A model generated the notes under the pieces. It was not told the DNA's origin, did no database searches, and saw nothing but the letters and a program-made list of their open reading frames with translations. DNA of 6,241 nucleotides from Eubacterium sp. UBA3720 (GTDB taxonomy: Bacteria > Bacillota > Clostridia > Lachnospirales > Lachnospiraceae), in the NCBI GenBank assembly GCA_002371335.1, contig DFHP01000164.1:15422-21662 (forward strand), read 5' to 3'. The translations under genes were made by a program, and so were the position numbers. This document shows, piece by piece, positions 1 through 5,188 of this stretch (position 1 is the stretch's first letter; each line of letters begins with the position of its first letter).

Positions 1-1
1 C

Positions 2-2035
2 AAAAGCTCAGACACGGGCAGGATACGCACAAAGCAGAGCGAAAGCGCCGCCAGAAGTTCAGACGCAGGCAAGCCGCGATCCAGGCAGAGCAAAAGTCAG
101 GAAACGGGCAGACTGCGTACCGGCCGCAGCGGAAATACAGGCAGTGTTTTAAATACTGGAAGGCTATATACCGAGCCCGGCGAAAGCACGGGTAGGATCT
201 ATGACAGGGGAAGCTCCTCTGCGCGCCGGAATTCCGGGGAAGGATCCGACGGGCGTAAAAAAGAGAAGAAAAATGACGATATCAGCAGATCCGGAAAGAG
301 TGCCAAACCGGCTAAAAGAAAAAAATCAGCCTCGAAAAAGAAGACAAGAAATGCAGGAAACTCCCCGGCCGGCAGAAAAAAGAAAAAACCAGTGATCCCT
401 GTGATCATCTCTCTGGCAGCTGTGGTTATGATCATCGCTGTCATGGCCCTGCTTTTTCAGAAGAGTTCCGGAAACGGAAATAGAATGAACAAAGCCGCCT
501 ATTACGAGCTGGAGGCGGAAAATGATGTGGCTCTGATCGTGGATGATCAGGTGCTGGAAGAAAAAGGAAAACTGATCAACGGAAAAACGTATATCGGCTA
601 TAACACCACATGGTCATACCTGAACAGCGGCTTCTTCTATGAAGAAGAGAGCGATCAGATGATTATGACGCTGCCCGCGTCAACACTGGCATGGACGCCG
701 AATGACGGCAGCGGCGATGTTATAAAAACCGACTCGGGAGACATATATATTTCAACAGACTGCATTGCGGCGAATTCTGATATCGAACTTCAGGTCCTGG
801 AGGAACCGTACAGAGTCGTGGCAAGGACAAACTGGAATGTGGCGACCGGAACCATTACGCAGGATACAGAGGTCCGTTATAAAGGGGGCCCCAAGAGCGA
901 AATACTGACAACAGTATCCGAAGGGGACACCGTTGTATTCAAGGAAGACCTGGAAGACTGGATCTGCGTATCTACATCTGACGGATACGTGGGCTATGTG
1001 AGAGCCGACAGCCTCAGTAAAGATGAGACCACGGCCTTATCGCATACCACGGATGAAAGATTCGTATTCCCGAAAAAGATGATGGACGGAAGGGTCTGCA
1101 TGGCCTGGACGTATACGGAAATGGAAGGAAACTACGAGTCAATGCTCGAGCTGACGGAAAACGCAGTCGGTCTGAACGTTATTTCACCGACCTGGTTCAA
1201 GCTTGGTGATGAAAACGGAGAGCTCTATTCTCTGGCAACGGCCGAATATGTGGAAGCTGCCCATAACCGGGGCTACCAGGTATGGGGTCTTTTCGGAGAC
1301 ATCCTGTCCGACAGCGCAGATACGGTTACCACGATGTCAGCGGCAAACAGACGCGAATATATTATCCAGCAGCTGATCAATGAAGCGGTCAGCACAGGCA
1401 TGGACGGAATCAATCTGGATTTCGAAAATGTGGGCGAAAGCGGAATAAAGGTTTATCTGCAGTTTGCCAGAGAACTCAGTGTGGCCGCGCATCAGAACGG
1501 TCTGACGGTCTCCATTGATAACTACGTGCCATCCTTTACGGCATACTATCAGAGAGATGAGCAGGCGAAATTTGCGGATTATATCGTCATCATGGGTTAT
1601 GACGAGTATACCTCTTCGTCAGAGGAGGCGGGACCTGTCGCTTCCCTTCCGTTCGTGGAAAACGGAATCGCGGATACGCTGAAAGAAGTGCCTGCATCGC
1701 AGGTGATCAATGCGGTGCCGTTCTACACCAGAGCATGGACACAGCCGTTCGGAAGCGATACATTGACAGTGGAGTCTATGGGAATGGATGAAGCCGACAG
1801 ATTCGTGGAGGAACATGGCATCACACTTTCTTTCGATGAAACCATCGGAGAAATGACAGGCTCCGTAAACGACACAACTGCCAGATACAGCATATGGCTG
1901 GAAAACGAGCAGTCCCTGGAAGGAAAGCTCGAACTGATCCGGAAATATCAGCTTGCAGGCTTCGGAGCATGGCGGCTCGGATATGAAAGAGACAGTGTGT
2001 GGCCGCTGATCCAGAATTATATGAACAGTTATTAA
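2..2035 (+). CDS. Membrane-anchored GH18 glycoside hydrolase with stalk and SH3 domains (5' end outside window)
   Basis: This frame has no stop from base 2 to the TAA at 2033-2035, giving 677 visible residues, and has no plausible start inside the window. The GTG at 392 lacks a Shine-Dalgarno site and falls right at the membrane segment, so the gene begins upstream. Residues 1-130 form a basic Ser/Arg/Lys/Gly-rich tail. Residues about 131-152 are one hydrophobic helix, flanked on its N side by RKKKK, which predicts cytoplasmic N-terminus and external C-terminus. After it come a copper-amine-oxidase-N-like stalk (about 175-270), a bacterial SH3 domain (about 278-340) and a GH18 barrel (about 353-675). 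The barrel has the catalytic motif DGINLDFE, with acid/base Glu475 encoded at 1424-1426, followed by MGYDEY and AWRLGYE, as in YaaH/SleL/YdhD-type enzymes. The likely role is cutting beta-1,4 bonds of peptidoglycan or chitin-like glycans outside the cell. The substrate is inferred. It is probably first in, or inside, an operon with the next gene. Confidence 0.9.
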   Translation, partial: KSSDTGRIRTKQSESAARSSDAGKPRSRQSKSQETGRLRTGRSGNTGSVLNTGRLYTEPGESTGRIYDRGSSSARRNSGEGSDGRKKEKKNDDISRSGKSAKPAKRKKSASKKKTRNAGNSPAGRKKKKPVIPVIISLAAVVMIIAVMALLFQKSSGNGNRMNKAAYYELEAENDVALIVDDQVLEEKGKLINGKTYIGYNTTWSYLNSGFFYEEESDQMIMTLPASTLAWTPNDGSGDVIKTDSGDIYISTDCIAANSDIELQVLEEPYRVVARTNWNVATGTITQDTEVRYKGGPKSEILTTVSEGDTVVFKEDLEDWICVSTSDGYVGYVRADSLSKDETTALSHTTDERFVFPKKMMDGRVCMAWTYTEMEGNYESMLELTENAVGLNVISPTWFKLGDENGELYSLATAEYVEAAHNRGYQVWGLFGDILSDSADTVTTMSAANRREYIIQQLINEAVSTGMDGINLDFENVGESGIKVYLQFARELSVAAHQNGLTVSIDNYVPSFTAYYQRDEQAKFADYIVIMGYDEYTSSSEEAGPVASLPFVENGIADTLKEVPASQVINAVPFYTRAWTQPFGSDTLTVESMGMDEADRFVEEHGITLSFDETIGEMTGSVNDTTARYSIWLENEQSLEGKLELIRKYQLAGFGAWRLGYERDSVWPLIQNYMNSY
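5..97 (+). repeat. Imperfect direct repeats coding part of the basic tail
   Basis: Bases 5-46 and 56-97 are imperfect direct repeats offset by 51 bases, identical at about 29 of 42 positions by hand count. They encode SSDTGRIRTKQSES and SSDAGKPRSRQSKS. The motif T-G-R-[I/L] recurs further on, at residues 35-38, 52-55 and 63-66 of the visible protein. The array touches the left edge of the window, so more copies may lie upstream. This is a low-complexity, probably disordered tail built by repeat duplication. Confidence 0.6.
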
Positions 2036-2071
2036 TGATCACATGAGGGGAATACATTAACTTTAGAGGCC

Positions 2072-2098
2072 GCATCTTTTCCTGACAGGAACGGATGC
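2072..2098 (+). other. Imperfect hairpin between GH18 and coiled-coil genes
   Basis: GCATC (2072-2076) pairs with GATGC (2094-2098), and TTCCT (2079-2083) pairs with AGGAA (2087-2091), with a 2x2 internal loop and a 3-base apex. No T tract follows, so it is not a standard intrinsic terminator. It lies about 30 bases before the next start codon and could act as an RNA processing or stabilising structure. It could also be fortuitous. Confidence 0.35.
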
Positions 2099-2126
2099 AA
2101 GAGAATTTACGAGAGGAGCATAAATA

Positions 2127-2762
2127 ATGGACGAGGGAAAAACAATCAACTTATCCGGTTCTGACGCAAAAGCGTTCAATGCACAGGTCAACAATGTAAC
2201 GGAGAATAAAGCGATGAATGATGTAATTGCAAAGAAAGACAGACAGATCCAGGAGCTGCGTAACAGACTGGAAGAGAAAGAACGAAAGATCGTATCTCTG
2301 AGAAACAAGATCGATGAAAAAGATCTGGAGATCAAAAAACTCCGCACTGACATATCAGACAAATATCAGTCCTATATCGATAATTATGAGAGTATCGGAG
2401 GGCTGATCTATGAGTCAAAGATCCGTTCGGATAAAATGGTAAAGGATGCGGAGAACAAAAAGGACCGGATACTCGCCGCAGCTGAGGCAGAAGCCAGAAA
2501 GGTCATCCAGGAAGCTGATGACGACGCGAACCGCAGAGAGCAGTCAGCGCAGGACAGAGTGGATGAGATCATTGCCGACGGGCAGCAGAAATACGACACC
2601 GTACAGGGAGAGCTCCTCAGCGTCGTAGACATGATCAACCAGGTACAGAAAAGATTTATGGAAGCATATAAAGATATCCATAAAATCGTCAGCGAGCTTC
2701 CTCAGAACGGAAGCGACGATGATGACGACGACGATAACCGGGTGGAGGATGAAGACTTTTGA
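2127..2762 (+). CDS. DivIVA-like coiled-coil protein with acidic tail
   Basis: This 211-residue soluble protein has no signal peptide or membrane segment. The ATG start follows GAGAGGAG (2111-2118) at good spacing. Residues 37-78 are three tandem 14-residue repeats of the form K-[D/E]-x-x-I-x-x-L-R-[N/T]-x-[L/I]-x-[D/E]. They give a regular left-handed coiled coil with core residues I41/L44/L48, I55/L58/I62 and I69/L72/I76. A break with YESIGGLIYESK (87-98) follows. Residues 105-159 then show an 11-residue period with Ala at 108, 119, 130 and 141, typical of right-handed coils such as those in the C-terminal part of DivIVA-type proteins and ATPase peripheral stalks. The C-terminus has seven consecutive Asp (197-203) and ends VEDEDF. 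The DivIVA resemblance rests on the Ala/Glu-rich coil and the IGGLIYESK segment, and the classical N-terminal DivIVA membrane-binding domain is not evident. A scaffold role at the envelope or division site is inferred. Its end overlaps the next gene. Confidence 0.85.
   Translation: MDEGKTINLSGSDAKAFNAQVNNVTENKAMNDVIAKKDRQIQELRNRLEEKERKIVSLRNKIDEKDLEIKKLRTDISDKYQSYIDNYESIGGLIYESKIRSDKMVKDAENKKDRILAAAEAEARKVIQEADDDANRREQSAQDRVDEIIADGQQKYDTVQGELLSVVDMINQVQKRFMEAYKDIHKIVSELPQNGSDDDDDDDNRVEDEDF
2235..2360 (+). repeat. Three tandem 42-bp units coding 14-residue coiled-coil repeats
   Basis: Three consecutive in-frame units encode KDRQIQELRNRLEE, KERKIVSLRNKIDE and KDLEIKKLRTDISD. The protein similarity is clear while the DNA has diverged, so the repeat is old or held by selection on the coil. 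The preceding residues 23-36 may be a strongly degenerate fourth unit, with hydrophobic residues at the matching positions 30 and 34. Confidence 0.75.
2744..2748 (+). promoter_or_regulatory. Ribosome binding site for the TTG start of sua5
   Basis: GGAGG sits inside the 3' end of the coiled-coil gene, 10 bases before TTG 2759. The ATG at 2783 has only AGGG about 14 bases upstream, and using it would remove the N-terminal IRAKVVK strand expected for the family. The TTG is therefore preferred. The start overlaps the upstream stop as TTGA, which suggests translational coupling. Confidence 0.7.
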
Positions 2763-3811
2763 TCAGGGCGAAAGTAGTTAAAATGTCGGAGGATGACCTC
2801 GACAGAGAGGCTCTTAGCGAAGCAGGAGAAATATTGCGGAAAGGCGGACTGGTAGCCTTTCCGACAGAAACTGTATACGGATTGGGCGGCAACGGGCTGG
2901 ATCCTTCAGCCTCAGAAAAAATATACGAGGCAAAAGGACGGCCGTCTGACAATCCGCTGATCATTCATATCGCCAGGATGGAGGATCTTCCTCCGATCGT
3001 TAAAGAGATCCCGGAAAAAGCAAGACGTCTTGCAGAAGCCTGCTGGCCGGGACCGCTTACCATGATATTTTATAAAAGCGATATAGTACCTCTTGAGACA
3101 ACCGGGGGGCTGGATACGGTAGCCGTCCGTTTCCCCAGCAATAAGATCGCGCAGGAAATGATCCTTGCGGGAGGAGGCTATGTAGCGGCGCCCAGCGCCA
3201 ACACATCCGGCAGACCAAGCCCCACGGAGGCAAAGCACGTGGAGGAGGATCTGGGGGATAAGATCGATATGATCATTGACGGCGGCAGTGTGGATATAGG
3301 TCTGGAATCGACTATAGTAGACTGTACCGTTGATCCGCCTGTGATTCTGCGCCCGGGTTATGTCAATCAGGATATGCTGCAGCAGGTGATCAGCCGTGTG
3401 GGAATTGATCCGGGTCTGATTTCGGAGGATGAAAACATCCGCCCGAAGGCGCCGGGGATGAAATACCGGCATTACGCTCCCAAAGCAAAGCTGATCCTGG
3501 TAGACGGAGCGGATGAAAAAGTAGCCGCTTATATTTGCGGACAGGTACAGAAAAAACAGGCTGCCGGAGAACAAGTGGGCGTCATTTGCTCGGGAGAGAC
3601 CAGAGCCATGTATAAAGAGGGACAGATACGCTGTATCGGACGCCGACAGAATGAGGAGGAGATCGCTCAGCACCTTTATGCGGTACTGCGGGATTTCGAT
3701 GAGGAAGATATTAGTCTTATTTATTCAGAAACATTCAACACGCCGAGGATAGGATCTGCGATCATGAACCGCCTGATAAAAGCCGCGGGACATGAGATAG
3801 TTGAAGTCTGA
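2759..3811 (+). CDS. sua5: L-threonylcarbamoyladenylate synthase, two-domain Sua5/YwlC type
   Basis: The 350-residue product makes threonylcarbamoyl-AMP from threonine, bicarbonate and ATP, the first step of t6A37 formation on ANN-decoding tRNAs. The TsaD complex, not in this window, then transfers the group. Residues about 10-205 are the YrdC-fold catalytic domain, with GGLVAFPTETVYGLG (29-43), the K-x-R site as KGR (59-61), WPGPLT (96-101), the S-x-N site as SAN (146-148) and GLESTIVD (181-188). The linker carries the conserved PGMKYRHYAP (232-241), and residues about 243-350 are the C-terminal Sua5 domain. Length and motifs are normal for the long Sua5 form and differ from the short TsaC form of about 190 residues. 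The start is TTG, overlapping the upstream stop by 4 bp, and the next gene begins 15 bases after this one ends. The protein is cytoplasmic and the pathway essential or near-essential in most bacteria. Confidence 0.95.
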   Translation: MIRAKVVKMSEDDLDREALSEAGEILRKGGLVAFPTETVYGLGGNGLDPSASEKIYEAKGRPSDNPLIIHIARMEDLPPIVKEIPEKARRLAEACWPGPLTMIFYKSDIVPLETTGGLDTVAVRFPSNKIAQEMILAGGGYVAAPSANTSGRPSPTEAKHVEEDLGDKIDMIIDGGSVDIGLESTIVDCTVDPPVILRPGYVNQDMLQQVISRVGIDPGLISEDENIRPKAPGMKYRHYAPKAKLILVDGADEKVAAYICGQVQKKQAAGEQVGVICSGETRAMYKEGQIRCIGRRQNEEEIAQHLYAVLRDFDEEDISLIYSETFNTPRIGSAIMNRLIKAAGHEIVEV

Positions 3812-3812
3812 A

Positions 3813-3817
3813 AGAGG
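3813..3817 (+). promoter_or_regulatory. Ribosome binding site for the TTG start of the phosphatase-like gene
   Basis: AGAGG lies 9 bases before TTG 3827. No ATG is available before residue 20, and starting there would delete the first beta strand and the P-loop. The TTG start is therefore well supported. Confidence 0.65.
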
Positions 3818-3826
3818 AACCTGAAA

Positions 3827-4315
3827 TTGAAATATTTTGACAAAATAATATTTGTGGATACGGATGATACCGCCCGTGCGCTGATGGCCGCGGAGATCAT
3901 GCGAAGAAAGGAACTGCTTTCGGAATTGCAGATATGCTCCAGAGGTTTGGTGGTGCTTTTTCCCACGCCTGCTAATCAGAAAGCGGAGGCGGTGCTGGCG
4001 AATAACGGCATCCGGGTCAAAGATCACGAATCGAAACAGCTCACGCAGGGTGATATAGATATGAGAACACTGATTCTGACGATGGAAACAGGTCAGAAAG
4101 AAAAAGTCCGCACTTCCTTCCGGAATGTGAGCCATCTTTATTCCATACAGGAATTCACAGAGAACATGGGAGACATTCCCGGGCTGTTCGGCGCAGAGCT
4201 TTCAGTATATGGAAAGTGCTATGAGCTGCTGGATATCCTCGTGGACAAAATCGTAGACAAACTGAATCAGGCGGAGATAGGAAAGTCATTGATACGTGAA
4301 GGCAGCGACAGGTAA
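3827..4315 (+). CDS. Low-molecular-weight phosphatase homologue (YwlE type), probable pseudophosphatase
   Basis: This 162-residue protein has the length and layout of LMW-PTP/YwlE arginine phosphatases. It has a first strand KIIFV, then the P-loop region, ICSRGL (36-41), PANQKAEAVLANNGI (48-62), DHESKQLT (66-73), LILTM (82-86) and a final helix. The signature C-x5-R is altered. Residues 11-18 read DTDDTARA where active enzymes have C-T-G-N-T-C-R-S, so the nucleophilic Cys is Asp11 (codon 3857-3859), while Arg17 is kept. The general-acid D-P pair is also lost: residues 116-121 read DIPGLF, with Gly119 in the Asp position. Thr15 matches the Thr that sets phosphoarginine preference in YwlE, which suggests descent from an arginine phosphatase. 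Ordinary phosphatase chemistry should not be possible, and a binding or regulatory role is inferred. The frame is intact, so it is not a decayed gene. The start is TTG, 15 bases after sua5. Confidence 0.85.
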   Translation: MKYFDKIIFVDTDDTARALMAAEIMRRKELLSELQICSRGLVVLFPTPANQKAEAVLANNGIRVKDHESKQLTQGDIDMRTLILTMETGQKEKVRTSFRNVSHLYSIQEFTENMGDIPGLFGAELSVYGKCYELLDILVDKIVDKLNQAEIGKSLIREGSDR

Positions 4316-4320
4316 AATAA

Positions 4321-4374
4321 AAAAACTTCCCGCATGCCATTTATGAAACAGTCTGGTCAAGAAGAGGGAAGTTT
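4321..4374 (+). terminator. Candidate intrinsic terminator, long-loop type
   Basis: AAAACTTCCC (4321-4330) is a perfect 10-bp inverted repeat with GGGAAGTTTT (4365-4374), separated by 34 bases. The stem ends in TTTT and starts with AAAA just after the phosphatase-like stop codon. The large loop and short T run make it weaker than a textbook terminator. It probably ends, or partly ends, the upstream operon. A regulatory stem before the deaminase gene is an alternative. Confidence 0.5.
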
Positions 4375-4426
4375 TAGTAAAATAAAAAAATCAGAGGCGG
4401 AAGAAGAACTCAAATGACCGGGAGCC

Positions 4427-4432
4427 GGGAGG
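4427..4432 (+). promoter_or_regulatory. Ribosome binding site fixing the deaminase start at ATG 4440
   Basis: GGGAGG is 7 bases before ATG 4440 but only 1 base before the in-frame TTG at 4434. Normal spacing selects the ATG. I saw no convincing -35/-10 pair in 4375-4426, which is A-rich and then purine-rich. Confidence 0.75.
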
Positions 4433-4439
4433 ATTGAAT

Positions 4440-4928
4440 ATGAACGAGAAGAGGCAGGATTACATTTCCTGGGATGAATATTTCATGGCAGTGGCAAAGC
4501 TGGCAGGTCTGCGTTCTAAGGATCCTAATTCACAGGTGGGATCCTGCATCGTGAGTCAGGATAACAAGATCCTTTCCATCGGATATAACGGTTTTCCAAA
4601 CGGATGTTCCGATGATGAATTTCCGTGGAAGCGGGAGGATGACGATCCGCTGAAAACAAAATACGTCTATGTGACTCACAGCGAGCTGAATGCGATCCTG
4701 AATTATCGCGGAGGCAGCCTTGAAGGGACGAAATTATATGTATCCCTTTTCCCCTGCAACGAATGTGCTAAAGCCATCATCCAGGCAGGGATCAAAACGA
4801 TCATTTACGACAGTGATAAATATGACGGAACGCCATCCATCATTGCGTCAAAGATGATGCTTCAGGCAGCGGGAGTGGAATTCAGAAAATATAAATCATC
4901 AAACAGAACAATAGAGATCAAAGTATGA
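4440..4928 (+). CDS. dCMP deaminase (ComEB/DCTD family)
   Basis: The 162-residue cytoplasmic zinc enzyme converts dCMP to dUMP, supplying substrate for thymidylate synthase. The cytidine-deaminase-fold signature is complete: H-S-E at residues 80-82 (His80 zinc ligand, Glu82 proton shuttle) and P-C-N-E-C with Cys106 and Cys109 as the other zinc ligands. Upstream are SKDPNSQVGSCIVS and GYNGFPNGCSDD, and downstream QAGIKTIIYDSDKY. These blocks resemble the deoxycytidylate deaminases of eukaryotes and phage T4 as well as ComEB. The residue between the zinc His and catalytic Glu is Ser where Ala is more common, which should not affect zinc binding. The start is ATG 4440, chosen by Shine-Dalgarno spacing. 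The gene lies after a candidate terminator, so it may be transcribed separately or by read-through. It converges on the helicase gene. Confidence 0.93.
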   Translation: MNEKRQDYISWDEYFMAVAKLAGLRSKDPNSQVGSCIVSQDNKILSIGYNGFPNGCSDDEFPWKREDDDPLKTKYVYVTHSELNAILNYRGGSLEGTKLYVSLFPCNECAKAIIQAGIKTIIYDSDKYDGTPSIIASKMMLQAAGVEFRKYKSSNRTIEIKV

Positions 4929-4968
4929 TATGTATACTGACGGACTGATGACATAACGTTATAAAACT

Positions 4969-5078
4969 GGCAATTGCGAAACCCCTTGCAGTCGGGAAAT
5001 TGTGTGACGATTCAAACGGCTTCCGCGCAAAGAACTTCTATGTATTCACTGCATCTGCTGCTAATATTCGCAATTACC
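4969..5078. repeat. 110-bp segment bounded by near-perfect inverted repeats (candidate MITE-like or structured element)
   Basis: GGCAATTGCGAA (4969-4980) and TTCGCAATTACC (5067-5078) are inverted repeats matching at 11 of 12 positions, including 9 in a row. Nested inside, TGCAGT (4987-4992) is complementary to ACTGCA (5048-5053). The segment sits in the 260-base gap between convergent genes (4929-5188), a common place for small non-autonomous elements. No reliable target-site duplication is seen; TTAT occurs on both sides (4959-4962 and 5084-5087) but is short. It encodes no convincing protein. A 10-bp palindrome ATAACGTTAT lies just outside, at 4953-4962. The rest of the gap holds nothing recognisable apart from a small hairpin at 5099-5119. 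Confidence 0.4.
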
Positions 5079-5098
5079 TATTCTTATCTCAAACACTT

Positions 5099-5119
5099 CG
5101 GAAACTCTGCTGATTTCCG
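5099..5119. other. Small hairpin in the convergent gap
   Basis: CGGAAA (5099-5104) and TTTCCG (5114-5119) form a 6-bp stem with a 9-base loop. Neither strand has a T tract next to it, so a terminator function for either convergent gene is unproven. Confidence 0.25.
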
Positions 5120-5188
5120 TCATGAAAGAATCCTCTGAGACTAATTTATCATGAAAATGTGAATAAAATATGTAGAGATGCCGGATTA

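Noticed and set aside
392..394. GTG as the start of the GH18 gene
   Set aside because: It has no Shine-Dalgarno site, the same frame is open to base 2, and the upstream residues form a sensible positive-inside flank of the membrane helix.
201..395. Plus-strand open frame overlapping the basic tail of the GH18 gene
   Set aside because: It is another frame of low-complexity Lys/Arg-rich coding DNA with no supporting ribosome site.
2912..3673. Long minus-strand open frame of 253 codons
   Set aside because: It lies fully antisense within sua5, which has complete family motifs. The antisense translation shows no recognisable domain.
4350..4385. Possible promoter before the deaminase gene with an A-rich -10
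   Set aside because: TAAAAA near 4377 has no matching -35 at suitable spacing, and the A-rich context makes such matches common.
4434..4436. TTG as the start of the dCMP deaminase gene
   Set aside because: GGGAGG ends only one base before it, whereas ATG 4440 has normal spacing of 7 bases.
4971..5002. CAATT/AATTG with CCC/GGG as a terminator after the deaminase gene
   Set aside because: The stem is short and asymmetric and has no T tract after it.
4952..5113. A 53-codon open stretch in the convergent gap
   Set aside because: It has no ATG or GTG start and no ribosome site; an internal TTG at 5000 also lacks one. It may be an accident or part of the inverted-repeat element.
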